From the NCBI GenBank assembly GCA_021234155.1, contig JAJEKV010000024.1, positions 16,455,030-16,519,029 of the forward strand: 64,000 bases of DNA, read 5' to 3'. Position numbers and translations under genes: made by a program. The stretch comes from Isoetes taiwanensis. Its lineage: Eukaryota; Streptophyta; Lycopodiopsida; Isoetales; Isoetaceae. Shown here piece by piece: positions 44,736 to 55,882 of this stretch (positions are counted from its first letter, which is position 1; every line of letters starts with the position of its first letter). The notes under the pieces are model-generated. The model was not told where the DNA came from. It saw only the letters and a list, made by a program, of their open reading frames with translations, and did no database searches.

Positions 44736-44899
44736 TTTTGTCCATTGCATGTACTTTTAAGGATGATGTAAGGCTAGACAACCAACTTCCTCAGGAGTCA
44801 GATCAGAATGCTAGAAAAAATTAATTCCACCACGCCTAGCATCCAATAAAGGGGATCTAAAACAGAGAGAGGCTTGATTCTAGGCTTTTAGGATCCTCA

Positions 44900-45919
44900 T
44901 CAAAGTAGGAAAGGTTCTAGAATTAGGAGAAAGTTGAAAGAAATCTGAGTCAGGAAGCAAATGAGTGAGAGTTTTACTGCCAACAGGATGGGACAATATT
45001 TCATTAATTGGAGGGTTGGAAATGGTTTGTTAGCATGTAGGGCTCTCCACGCTGCAAGTGCCTGAGCCTATGTGCAGAGAGATTTGCACCCAATTCCTCC
45101 CTGTTTCCCAAGTTTGATCAGGTCGCCCCATGTCACTTTATGGACTCTTTGCATAAACTTCCTTATGGCTGCCTCTATCTTATAATAGGATGTCGTGTCT
45201 GCCACAACAGCAGATGAGAAGAAAGCATGAGTGCTTGCTATAACTGCATTGGCTACCTCCACCCTCCTAGTCAAAGAGAGAGTCAAGGGTACATTAAAAG
45301 TTTCTTCTTATTTCTATTAACCACTGGCTTCATAGCCCCTGACTGGCATAGAGGAATGCGTAAAATCTTAGTGGCAGCACTCTCCCAATGACTTTTATAT
45401 TCTGAATCATAGTCTGGTCTGAGTCTAGAATTATGGCACATTTGGACCTATTTAGCATCTTTCCAGACACCGCTCCAAATTTATTATCCATGGTCTCTAG
45501 GAAATTTGTTAAACTATCATTTCCATCTTTCAAGAACACAAAGGTGTCGTCTGCATATTATATGATTATGAAAAAATCATTATGATAGGCAATTCAAGGC
45601 AACTTATTATTTTTTGAGTATGCAGGTGCATATCAAACCTCGTGACAACTTCAGAAATTATCAAGAAGAGATGGGCAATCATGTCTCACTCCTCGTCTAC
45701 ATTGGAAGGGTTTAGTTGGGGTACCATTAATCAAAAGGGCAGAGGATAGTGTGGCAGTAAAACTCCAAACTTTCTAGTATACCAAATCTGAGAATTCCAA
45801 ATGCATCATAGACTTTTGAAGAAACTGCTAGTTAATTGTGTCATAGGCCCGTTTGAAGTCAAGTTTAAGGAGCATACATTTCTGAGCCGAGAGTTTGTTC
45901 CAATGCAACCCCTGTGAAG
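44900..45919 (-). pseudogene. L1 ORF2 reverse transcriptase, central and C-terminal part
   Basis: Read right to left: LHWNKLSAQKCMLLKLDF and KRAYDTIN (palm motif A), ALLINGTPTKPFQCRRGV, IIYADDTFVFLKDGNDSL with the YADD catalytic motif (about 45560), GKMLNRSKCAIIL, and the C-terminal LTRRVEVANAVIAST and KQGGIGCKSL. Several in-frame stops and shifts make it a pseudogene. The right edge continues in frame into 46506 across the solo LTR. Plant L1 affiliation is clear from these motifs. Confidence 0.88.
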
Positions 45920-46500
45920 TGTTTAGGGTTTGGGTTCGGGATCTCCTGCAAGACAGCCCTATGTGAGGACCCTTGGATCAAACAGGAGAATCCTAGCTGA
46001 GTGTCACACGGGATTTTGCAAAGAACAGAAAGGAGAAAACAGAAAGGAATAACCAACAAACAATGAAAGGAAATAAGACTTCCTTGATATCACTGAGTGT
46101 ACATGAGCTCTCGAAAATCGAGAGAAGAACTGGAGATAAAGACTAAATCTCATCTAAAAACCTGAGTTCTATCTCTACTCATATATGTAGTACAACGGCC
46201 TTGGGCCCAAAATAGGTGTTTGGCAGATCTCGCTACCAACTTCTGGATCAAAGCCTGATTTTTCGGGAATCTGGCAGTGCCTTCTTTATGTGTCTGGAAT
46301 CACGCTGATTCTGGACTGTACTTCTGTAGGGCCGTCACTTATCAGTTTTCTATCTCTTTTTGGACCCTGGCGTGGTCTTCGGCGTGGTCTTCATTGTGGG
46401 CGGGGGTCTACTTCCCGATGCTTGATCTGGTCCTGCCTTATTCCTGCCCTGATCCGTGGTCTTCATGAATAGTCATGTACCTGAACGTACAGGACTAACA
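45920..46500. mobile_element. Solo LTR, 581 bp, TGTT..AACA ends, inside L1
   Basis: Begins TGTTTAGGG and ends GGACTAACA, flanked by TGAAG at 45915-45919 and 46501-46505. Cutting it out with one TGAAG restores one open L1 frame across DNYIGAS and QGLHW. Lack of internal genes points to a solo LTR left by recombination (Copia-like ends) or a very short LTR-type element. Orientation and family are not determined. Confidence 0.8.
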
Positions 46501-46505
46501 TGAAG

Positions 46506-46742
46506 CCCCAATGTAATTGTCAAGAATGCTTTTATTTGGCACGAAGGTAGACTGCCATGGATTGATCATCTGCTGAAATAATCTTGACTCTGTTGGCCAG
46601 GATCTTGGCCAGTAATTTATATGTAGGATTTATGAGCAAAATGGGTCTCAGGCACAGTGACATAATACGCATACGGAAATGAATATGAGGAACCAAAAAT
46701 AAATACGGAATACGAAGGAACTCTGGGTCTCTAGCTTTGGGA
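46506..46742 (-). pseudogene. L1 RT fragment between solo LTR and LINE insert
   Basis: Minus-strand pieces of the RT finger region: LLIPKLETQSS at the right edge, then RPILLINPTYK, LLAKILANRV and FVPNKSILDNYIGAS. Small frameshifts are present. It continues the L1 ORF2 seen on either side. Confidence 0.8.
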
Positions 46743-48550
46743 TTAGAAGGAAGGAAGGAAGGAAGGAAGGAAGGAAGTATATTTTAACGTCCACGGAGGC
46801 CAACTGGCCTATGAGACGGTGAGTACAATGTAGTGGAAAGTTTCCAAACGCAAAAGAAAACAACAGAAACCCTGTACAATGTGTCTCTACCACTGGGATG
46901 AAAAAACCCCCCATGTGGGAGGAAAAATCCTTGTAGTAGGCGTTGAGAGGCCCTATCTGGGCGCTCAAATTCCACGGTCTTTGTAAGGGACTCCTCGACG
47001 GTGGAGACTTGCGTAGAATGTAGGGCCCGAGGCGCAAAACCATTGGCGAAGTCGGCGGTTGATGAATTGCTATCTCGTGAGCATCCGAGATCGGCATGAT
47101 GAGCTTCTTTGGGCATTCTGTAGAGCATGGTGTTCATCTTCTACTATCTCGTGATGTGACAAAGACCGCATAATCTCTCATGCCGGGGATTCTCTCGCCC
47201 CATCCATCCGTACCCAAATGCCTATCTCAATTCGAGATGGTGGGACCCCCGGCCTTATTGCAGCTATAGCTCTCCATTTCTTGGTAGAGATGTGTGCCTT
47301 CAGATCTTGGGTGGGGGCGTGTTCAAGCCGCACGGATTGACCTGCGTGTGGTAGTGCTCTGTTTTGGGCTTTGCAAGAGTGGGCGCATCCTACAAAGAGG
47401 CAGCAAAGCGCTCATTCAAATGCAGCTCCTGCTCTGCGATATCCGACATATCCATAATGTGTTGATAATCTATGGACCATCTTGCGAACCATCCCCTATA
47501 ATGCTCCTGCCACACTCTCTTCAGACGTTGTGGCCCTTGTGCCAATAACAAAGCCCGGGGAGGAAGATGTTGTGCATCCATTCTGTCAACCTTATGGAAA
47601 TACGCAAGGTGCCTATGCATAGCAGAATGCTGCAGGGGCCAAAAGCCAGTCTCATACAGCAAAATCGAATAAGGCACCGTGTCCTTGACGCCTAGGCTGT
47701 ATGTCAGAAAAGCCTCTTGTATTCTCTCTAGCTTATCCCAAGTACCCTTGCTAACCACCGCCCCTGACCTCTACCCCATACAAAGAATACCGGGTTCCAC
47801 GAGTGCTCGGAACAGGTGTGCTTTGCATGCCCAATCGCAGAGATCTATTCTCAGAATGCTATTCTCGCATTGCATACTGTGGCTTTCCATCCCGGCTGAC
47901 CCTTCTTTCTACACACCATCCCATAGCATGTTAGCAGAGAAATCGATTCCCAGATACTTAAAGGTCCTTACAACTTCCATCATTTGTCCTTTGTAATAGA
48001 AGTTTGGGATATCATGTTGCGCAGACAGGATTGGCAACAACTTGGTTTTCTGCTGGTTGACTGTCATTCCTGCTATGTCACAGAATTGACTAAGAGCATC
48101 CAAATGTTCCTGCATACTCCTAGTCATGCGGGATAATAAGCCCGTGATCGTCGCATAGTTATCGTGATATGCCTCTACGGCAACTCAAGGGCCACCACCT
48201 CCATGTTCTTGCATCCAGGTCTCCAACTTGTCAATATAGAGTCCAAAAAGCGTTGGAGATAACGGGCATCCCTGTTTAACACCTATGGTGCTGTTCACCC
48301 GGTGGTCTGATGCAGGCAAAGTGGCATATATTCCGTCATAGAGCCGGTAGATGGCATTCTGCAAATCCTGTGGGACATGTAGCTCCTGCAAGCGTTGCCA
48401 CAACAGGTCCCGAGGGACCGTATCATATACCGTCTTAAAATCCACGAAACAGCAATACAAGTCACGTCGTGCATTGCGGCTAGCTTCCATAAGGATTCTG
48501 AGAACAATATGTCCAACATTGATGGTTGGGCTTATATTACTTGTTTTCCA
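46743..48550 (-). mobile_element. Type 2 LINE inserted in L1, copy c
   Basis: The longest type 2 LINE copy, minus strand and 5'-truncated. RT motifs in order: LYCCFVDFKTVYDTVPRDLL (about 48440), GVKQGCPLSPTLFGLYIDKL (about 48260), then QEHLDALSQFCD (about 48100), KYLGIDF, and the conserved tail TWDKLERIQ..GVKDTVPYSI..RGWFARWS (47460-47740). The 3' UTR ends with GGCCTCCGTGGACGTTAAAA and a TTCC microsatellite (46747-46777). The YADD region is broken near 48130-48180. Related copies are at 15850-16855 and 28935-29376. The RT style differs from L1. Confidence 0.87.
46747..46777 (+). repeat. AAGG microsatellite, LINE tail
   Basis: About 7-8 AAGG units; on the minus strand this is a TTCC tail ending the type 2 LINE. 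Confidence 0.9.
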
Positions 48551-48922
48551 GGACACTTGTTAAAGACAATCATATCCTCTTTCATAATATCCTAGAATTC
48601 CAGGTAGAATTCTGGAGGAAATGGGCCCCAGATTTTGGCAGCTGCCATCAACTTCAAAGTCTACTAATTTTCCCTTTTTACGGGAATATCAAGCAGGTCT
48701 ATACCCTTAATAATTGGTGACACAAGAACGTTTTCAAGAAAGCCTGCATATTTGTATTTACCTGCCCCTCAGCAAATAAATTGGGGTATTGTTTAAAATA
48801 CTTCTTTGATATTCTTTCGCTTTTCCATGGAAGTCTCATCCCCTGTTTTAACCTTCCCATTCCATTATTAAAGACCCTATTTTTGGCTGACATAAAGAAA
48901 AAGGTCGAGTCTCCTTTGTCCA
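48551..48922 (-). pseudogene. L1 ORF2 linker/early RT fragment
   Basis: The minus-strand frame begins MDKGDSTFFFMSAKNR, the L1 motif usually seen as GDRNTKFFH between endonuclease and RT. Further left GPFPPEFYLEF and IMKEDMIVF match the APGPDGFPAEFY region. Its right edge is the Helitron 5' end. The frame joins without shift to CKYNNF at 51258. Confidence 0.8.
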
Positions 48923-49033
48923 TCTTATATTATAATGTTATACCGTATTGAATGGATCAAGCCCTAATTTGAATGGCTGAGATCATCTGATTGAATCTAA
49001 AGGCCAAGATTCATTGCACGACTTTCCACTACC

Positions 49034-49363
49034 ATGATTAGTCATGATTTGGTCTTTTAAGGGGAAAGAAAAAGGAAATGTAGGAAAGGCGCAGGTAAAA
49101 GGGAAAAGGAAAGGGAAAAAGGAGAAGAGGAAAAGGGCAAAGAAAAGGGAAAAGAAAGGGAAAAATGGCATGAGAAAAATCAGAAAAAACAATAGAAAAT
49201 GATTAGTCATGATTTGGTCTTTTAAGGGGAAAGAAAAAGGAAATGTAGGAAAGGCGCAGGTAAAAGGGAAAAGGAAAGGGAAAAAGGAGAAGAGGAAAAG
49301 GGCAAAGAAAAGGGAAAAGAAAGGGAAAAATGGCATGAGAAAAATCAGAAAAAACAATAGAAA
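49034..49363 (+). repeat. 165-bp tandem duplication
   Basis: Two nearly identical units, 49034-49198 and 49199-49363, both starting ATGATTAGTCATGATTTGG and ending ACAATAGAAA. This is the left edge of the purine block. Confidence 0.93.
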
Positions 49364-51115
49364 TAGAGAGGGGGAAAGGGAAAGGAAAAAGGACACGGAA
49401 AAAAGAAGAAGAAAGAAAGGGTGGGAAAGGAGAAAAAGGGTGGGAAGAAGGGGACGAACAAAGCGCATGGGAAAAGGAAAGGGAAAGGAAAAAAGAAAAG
49501 GGAGGTGAAAAGGGAAAAAGGGAACCTAAAAAGAGCACGAGGAAAAGGGCAAAGGGGAAGGGAAAAAGGGCATGGGAAAAAGGAGAAGAGGGAAAGGATA
49601 AAGAAAGAGGAAAAGGGAAGCGAAAAGAGAGCATCGAAAAAAGGAAGGGAAAAGGTTAGAGAGAAAAGGTGAGAAACGAGGAGAAGGAAAGGGGAAAATG
49701 GCATGGAAAAAGGGAAAGGGAAAAAAAAAGAAAAAGAAAAAGAAAAAGAAAAAGAAAAAGAAAAAGAAAAAGAAAAAGAAAAAGAAAAAGAAAAAGAAAA
49801 AGAAAAAGAGAGAAAAAAAGAGAGAGAAAAAGGAAAGTTAAAAAGGCATCGCGAAAAGGGAAAGAGGAAAATGGTGGGAAAAGGAGGAAAAGGGAGGGGG
49901 AAAAGGTGAACAGGAAAAGGGTGGAAAGAAGGACGAACAAAGCGCATGGGAAAACGGGAAGGGAAAGGAAAAAAGAAAAAGGGAGATGGAAACGGAAAAA
50001 GGGAACCTAGAAAAAAGGCAAGAGGAAAAGGGGAAAAGGGAAGGGGAAAAAGGCATGCGAAAAAGGGGAAGAGGGAAAGGGTGAAGAAAGAGTAAAAAAG
50101 GGAAGCAAAAATAGAGCATCGAAAAAAAGAAGGGAAAAGGTTAGAGAGAAATGGTGAGGAGAAAGGAAGGGGTAAATGACATAGAAAAAGGGACAGGGAA
50201 ACGGGAAAAGACAAAGAGGGAAAAAAGGAAGATAAGAAGGCACCGAAAAAAGGAAAAGAGGGAAAGGGTGGGAAAAGGAGGAAAGGGGAGGGGAAAAAGG
50301 AGAATAGGAAAAGGGTGGAGAGCAATGAATGGAAAAAGGGGAAGAGAGAAATGGGAAAAGGGCATGGGAAAAGGGGAAGAGGGAAAGGATGAGGAAAGGG
50401 GAAAAAGGAAGGGGGGAAAAAAGAGAGAGAGAGAGAAAAGGGAAAGTGGAAGAGGGAAAAGGCGGAGGAGGGTGAGAAAAGGAGGAAAATGGGCACATAA
50501 AAAGGTGGAGAAAAGCAAATGGAAAGAGGCATAAGAAAAGTGAAGGGAAAGGGAAAGCGAAAATGAAAAGGAAGGAGGAAAGGAAAGGGAAAAAGGGCAT
50601 TGGGAAAATCGAAATGGTTGGAAAGGGAAGAAAAGGGAAGGGAAAAGGAAAAAGAAAAGGGAAGCAGAAAGGGGGGAAGGGGAGGAAAAAATGCACAAGG
50701 AAAAGGGGAGAGAGAAATGGGAAAAGAACACATGATAAAGAGGAAGAGGGTGGGAGAAGAAAAGGGCCACATGAAAAGGTGGGGAAAATAGAAGAAAATA
50801 GGAAGGGAAAAAGAAAAGCAAAAGGAAAGAAAGGAAAAAAGGAAAGTGAAAAATGGGAAGGGCAGGGAAAAGATGTAAAGGGAAGAGAAAAAGCATGTTA
50901 GAAAAAAGGAAAGAGAAGGGGAAATAGAAAAAGGAAAAGGGAAAGGGAAAGGGAAGGGAAGGGGGCTAAAAAAAGAAAAAGGAGAGAAGGGAAAAAGATA
51001 ACGTGTAGGAAAAATAAGAAAAAAGGGAAAAGGAAAAAGGAAAGTGTGTGGGATAATGAGGAAAAAGGGAAACACGGGAGAGAGCACAAAGCAAAGGGAA
51101 GGGGAAGGGTATTAA
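49065..51115 (+). repeat. 2-kb polypurine block
   Basis: Almost every base is A or G on the plus strand, in short AAAGGGAAAAGG-like units with no fixed period. An AAAAAG hexamer array lies at about 49721-49811. Long frames through it (for example minus 49345-51087, Phe/Pro/Ser-rich) come from composition and are not genes. Confidence 0.95.
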
Positions 51116-51134
51116 ATGCACAAAAACCGTTTAT

Positions 51135-51153
51135 AGCTCAACAACACTGGGCT
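51135..51153 (+). other. Decayed second Helitron-type hairpin
   Basis: AGCTCAACAACACTGGGCT resembles the terminal hairpin TGCCCAGCAACGCTGGGCA about 95 bp before the true end. It may be a dead internal terminus. Confidence 0.45.
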
Positions 51154-51257
51154 TGATTTCCATTATGTTAGATTTATGGAAAGAAGTCTGGGTTGAATAG
51201 GTTTTTGTCCACACAGGTTCTCAACTTATGCCCAGCAACGCTGGGCACCATTACTAG

Positions 51258-51520
51258 TAAAGTTATTATATTTGCATCTGTTTTTCACAGACAGGGCCCT
51301 TGCCTCATTCTCCTCCATCAATTTAAGTTTTGTTTATTATCAATAAATAACTTCTCTCTAACTTCTTTTATTTGGTTATATATTTTGTCAGTTCTACCCC
51401 AAGCATTTATGCAACTTGTCACCTTCTTCATTTTATCTAAGAAACTTTTCATTGATCCAGTCTTGATGACCATGGGAAGTGATTCATAGAATTGTTTAAA
51501 TGCAGTGCAAAGGCACATCC
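51258..51520 (-). pseudogene. L1 ORF2 linker fragment
   Basis: Minus-strand frame with the L1 inter-domain linker look: FLDKMKKVTSCINAWGR and KIYNQIKEVREKL, then after a shift LMEENEARALSVKNRCKYNN up to the Helitron edge. The endonuclease expected upstream (to the right) is not recognisable. Confidence 0.65.
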
Positions 51521-53153
51521 AAGTGAATTATTGCACAAATAAAATCTACCTAGCATATAATAGGTCCTATGTTCGCCATTCACTTCAGGAATATGTATTG
51601 GAAGAAGAAGGGAGAATATAGTAGAAGAAAGCCATAAGTTGATCCCAGCCTACCCTTTCCTTCTTGGATATTTTCAACTCTTTAAACGAACAATGCCGAT
51701 CATTGATCAAATTCTCTCCATTTCAAGATCATTACCACTATGTTAAGACATTCTACTTTTCTCGGAGAGTTCCGAAATTTCTTATAAGGATTGGACTATA
51801 CATGTTTATTTTGTAGCTTTTGTTTTCTATTTTAGTTTAACTGATTTGAAGTTCACAAATGAGCTGGTATATATGAACGCATGTTGTATCCTTTAAGTAA
51901 ATAATGCAGAGGACCCGCTGCAAGGTAGATACATTATACCTTTCTAGTGCAAACTACCAATCCTCGTCAACATGCGCACCAAGGGTAAGGTTGCACCATC
52001 ACCATAACAGAATCTACCTATGTTTAAAACATTCTTTAAGCAGCGCTGGACATAGCTTATAGAATTGTAGTACTTGTAGTAGACCTTAAGCTTTAAAAAA
52101 GGCATCAAAATATAGTAAAAATGACAACTCAGAGTTTCTTTGCTAAAATTGATGACTTGGCCTTCGGATCATTTTGGGTACATCTGTTAGACAGAGCAGA
52201 CAATTGGAAGATAACCAGAGACACTTTAGTATCACATTAGCACCGTCTGAAATATAGTAGAATACTCCTTTAACCTTTGTTGAAATCCAATAATTGAGAA
52301 GCTAAAGCATTTTCAAAATCCATGAACTGGGATGAACACAAACTCAAGGACACTCATGGATTACTTAAAGTCTGCGTGGTATTTCTCCTTGCAGGTTGTA
52401 CATTGTTGCTTGTAGTTACAATGGCTGATGTGACTCTTGCATTGGCAATTTTTGTGATCGCCCGCACATAACAGTCCAATATTTATTAGTATGACTAAAA
52501 TAATTGACTATACCCTGCCTAATTGATTGCCCAGCTACCATTCATGGCTGGTTCTTTGTCCGCAACAATCTTATGAAGAAGAAAATCTAGCTGCAACTTA
52601 GGTATTACATCTATGATTTGCCTTTTACAGTACCATCTAGCGAAGCCAGCAATAAGTACTTATTTAGCAAATAAATTAGATCCATATGTAACTGTGCAGA
52701 GGTGAAATGGATATGAAAATCCTTTAGAAATAATAGAACTGGTGGAGACAAATTTGAAGATGCAGCATATGAGAAGCAAGTCCCAAAAGATGCATGGTTT
52801 AAAACAGATTAATATGCCTTAGAAATTCTGTTCAGGGAAAGAATGAAGATGTATGAATGTCTCACGGATGATCCAAAAGTAGCAAATATGTTTTACATCT
52901 CATGCACAAATAAAGGACAAACTAAGCCAGAGATTAATAGGCTGGTTACAGAGCAAGCCTTATTTTACTAGGAATCAGGGCAGGGAGAATAGCATGGGAT
53001 TTTTCTAGAGGAGAAGATAGTGAAAACTGGGGCACAAGCTTGCTCAATCTAAAAGAACTACAAAATGTAACAAAATCAGGAATAGAAAGAAATACCTGGG
53101 GAGGAGATTCACAGATAGGAGTTTCATATCCAACAGGATTTCATCCTTCGACA
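51521..53153. other. AT-rich non-coding DNA, possibly decayed L1 5' part
   Basis: No recognisable coding. The L1 endonuclease region should extend here if it survives, but I see no conserved motif. Confidence 0.4.
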
Positions 53154-53480
53154 CCAAAAGAAATGCAGTTATAAAAAATATGATAAAAAACTATGACAAG
53201 AATACTCTAGTTTCGTATTCCAGTGCTCCAAGGCATAGCGTAGATGGATGGAGCGTGCCCCGCCTGCAACCACAAGTTTGCATGTGAATTCTTAGGGAAA
53301 CCACAAAAGCATGGTACCAAAAGATATGCAGCTATGGAAAAACATGATTAAAAAACTATGATAAGAATACTCTGGTTTCATACTCCAGTGCTCCAAGGCA
53401 TAACGTGGATGGATGGAGCGTGCCCCGCCTGCGACCACAAGTTTGCATGTGAATTCTTAGGGAAACCACAAAAGCACGGT
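53154..53480 (+). repeat. 163-bp tandem duplication
   Basis: Two copies with 163-bp offset (53154 and 53317), sharing AGTGCTCCAAGGCATA, GGATGGATGGAGCGTGCCCC and GAATTCTTAGGGAAACCACA. A short frame over copy 2 (CPACDHKFACEFLG) has a CxxC but no known family. Confidence 0.88.
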
Positions 53481-53897
53481 GTTCATCCATTTGAATTTGG
53501 AAAAATAGTTATGCATATAGCGTGTGTGCCCTTTCCCAAATCCTCAATCTCAACCACCTATTTGCATCAACGATGCAAAATTGAAATTGATGATAAACAC
53601 TCAAAACCCCTTTAGTATAAAGACAGATATGTTCTATTGATTTTTGGTTCATTGATTCTATGTTCATTATTAGGATGCTATTGAGTAGCTTAAGAGAAGT
53701 GTTGACATTGTTGAAGAACTTAGCCGTCTCATATTATAGAGCCTTAAAAAGGTGATATAAGTTTTAGCTTAAATTTTGGTTCTTTTAGCTTAAATTTTGG
53801 TTCTATTATTTAAGCTTGTTAGAGTTTATATATATTAATTGTGTTCGAAAAAAGACTCTTTATTAAGTTCATCCTGTTAATTGTGTTTCATTCACAG
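53481..53897. other. AT-rich DNA before an exon-like ORF
   Basis: Low complexity with a repeated TTTAGCTTAAATTTTGGTTCT near 53766-53800. It ends in an acceptor-like TTTCATTCACAG at 53897. Confidence 0.4.
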
Positions 53898-54271
53898 GAA
53901 ATTATTAAAGTTATCTTAAGCACGTTTACTGGATCAATAGAGGAGCATTTACGAGCATCAGATGTGACGACTGTTGATCCTAATACCACTATTAGAAGGG
54001 CGTATATGATGAATGCTACGTATCGTCAGTGGTATATAAATCATTATGGTCCTCTTTCTACCACTACCACCGCCACACAGTCACATCCCGTAGCCACTAG
54101 AACCTCCTCGCCGACTCCTTCTAACACTCCACTTTCTGGAACTCCTGATCATACACCCTCTAGAGATTCTCAATCTGTTGATATAAATGGCTCAGAAGTC
54201 GGTCCAAGAAATGGAAGAGGACCAGGACGACGGAGAAGTAGAATTGCAGACAAGCAAGGGCCGATAGAGTA
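53898..54271 (+). CDS. Unidentified exon-like ORF abutting element C
   Basis: An open frame after TTTCATTCACAG (acceptor-like). It contains EEHLRASDVTTVDPNT, YRQWYINHYGP and a long Ser/Thr/Pro-rich tract, then basic GRGPGRRRSR. No family recognised. The frame runs straight into element C RT sequence at 54272, which looks like a recombination or deletion joint, so any gene is cut off here. Confidence 0.35.
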
Positions 54272-55882
54272 TCCATGTAAGACTCTCGAAGAACATGAGA
54301 GGCATGTTTGACATGTCCTTCAAAAGCTTCGTGAGCACGGGTTATATGCCAAACTTGAGAAGTGTCAGTTCGAGCAGGATAATGTGGAGTTCCTTGTCTA
54401 TCATATCACTCCACATGGAGTCTCTATGAATCCTGAAAAGGTCAGCACTGTTTTGGAGTGGCAAACCTTCATCCATTCAAGACGTTCAGTGTTTTCTTGG
54501 GTTTTCCAATTTCTATCGGCATTTTATTCGGGATTATTTGGAGATTGTCCTTCCTTTGACATGCCTCACCGTTAAGGACGTGCCATTTGAATGGAGGGTG
54601 GAAGCGGAATCCACCTTCGTTACTCTGAAGCTTGCTTTTACTGCAGCGCTAGTTCTTGCTCATGCAGATCCTTTGCGCCCCTATGTCGTTGAAGCAGATG
54701 CTTCGGATTTTGCTCTTGGTGGGATCCTGTCAAGGAGTGGGATGACCATGAATTACATCCAATCGCCTATCACTCACGGAAGTTTCAGGCTGCTGAAATC
54801 AACTATCCCATTTATGACAAGGAGTTGTTGGCAATAGTGGCTTCTTTCGAGGAGTGGAGACATTTCTTGGAGGGATCTCCTTATAAGGTCATAGTCTATA
54901 CAGATCATCGAAATCTAGAGTATTTTCAGTCTGCTTGAGTGCTCAACCGTCGTCAGGCTCGGTGGCATACTCAAGTATTATCCCGTATTGATTTCATGAT
55001 CAAGTACCGTCCTGGATCCCTCCAAAGGAAGCCCGATGCCTTGTCTTGATGTTCTTACCTTGAGCCCAAGCTAGGTGATCCTGCATTTGATCAGCAATCG
55101 CAGGTTATTCTAGGGCCTGATGGGTTCTAGCTTATGGCTCTCACTTTGTTTGAGAGGCCTCATGATACGGCCTTGTTGGAGTCTGTTCGATCATCTCTGT
55201 TCTCCGATCCATTGGCTCAAGATATATTCTCACACCTTGGCTCTGCATTATCTTCTCAGCAAATGCGATCAGACTATGATCGTTTTGAGGTTCAACATGG
55301 ACTCCTGTTCCATGATGGGCTTCTGTATGTGCCAGATGGTGCTTCTAGGCTTCGGGTTCTCCAGGCTTGCCATGATTCACCTATGGCCGGAACCAAGACT
55401 CTTGAGCTTATTAGTCGAGAGTATTGGTGGCATGGGCTTTGTCGCTCTGTCGAAGCTTTTATTTGATCCTGTGATATCTGCTGTCGAGCAAAGGTTCCAA
55501 GGCATCTTTCTCATGGCCTTCTTCAGCCACTGCCGGTACAAGATGGACCTTGGAAGAGCATTTCTATAGACTTTATTTCGGAGCTGCCACTCTCTCGGGG
55601 TTATGATGCCATCATGGTTGTTGTGGATCCTTTCTCTAAGATGGCCCATTTTATTCCCTGCAATATCACCATCACCAGTGAGGGAACATCGGATCTTCTT
55701 TTTCGTGAAGTAGTCAGACTTCACGCTTGCCTGATACTATCGTCAGCGATCGTGGACCACAATTCGTCGCAGGTTTTTGGAAGCGGCTTTTGGAGTCATT
55801 GTATATCGACCACTCACTGACGTCTGATCATCATCCAGAAAGTAATGGGCAGGCAGAGCCCACTAATCTTTAAGGTGCTTTA
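54272..55882 (+). pseudogene. pol part 1 of element C (RT end, RNase H, integrase N-part)
   Basis: RT end: KTLEEHERHV, LREHGLYAKLEKCQFEQ, VEFLVYHITPHGVSMNPEKV, then in another frame QCFLGFSNFYRHFIRDY. RNase [20 protein letters not shown]. Integrase zinc finger: VLQACHDSPMAGTKTLELIS and REYWWHG, then the core SISIDFISELPLSRGYDAIM and VVDPFSKMAHFIPC. Frequent stops and shifts. The RT catalytic motif is missing because the element begins after it. The piece stops inside the region after the integrase catalytic Glu, at the Helitron. Confidence 0.85.

Larger units (their letters stand above)
48923..51257 (+). mobile_element. Non-autonomous Helitron, 2335 bp, purine-rich, inside L1
   Basis: Starts TCTTATATTATAATG (A at 48922). 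Ends with hairpin TGCCCAGCAACGCTGGGCA (51229-51247) and CTAG (51254-51257), with T at 51258. Cutting at these ends rejoins the L1 minus-strand frame exactly (CKYNNF to MDKGDST). It has no target duplication, as expected. Most of its interior is a GA-rich block; there are no Rep/helicase genes. Confidence 0.9.
44382..51700 (-). mobile_element. L1 LINE on the minus strand, split by four insertions
   Basis: Pieces of a single plant L1 ORF2 read right to left: linker (51258-51520), linker/early RT (48551-48922), RT fingers (46506-46742), RT palm and C-terminal part (44900-45919). Between them sit a Helitron, a type 2 LINE and a solo LTR, plus a MITE at 44499-44735. Stops and shifts have killed the ORF. 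Neither the L1 3' end nor a clear endonuclease domain was recognised. Confidence 0.85.

Noticed and set aside
49345-51087. 580-codon minus-strand open frame rich in Phe, Pro and Ser
   Set aside because: It lies wholly in the purine block; absence of stops follows from composition, and there is no domain.
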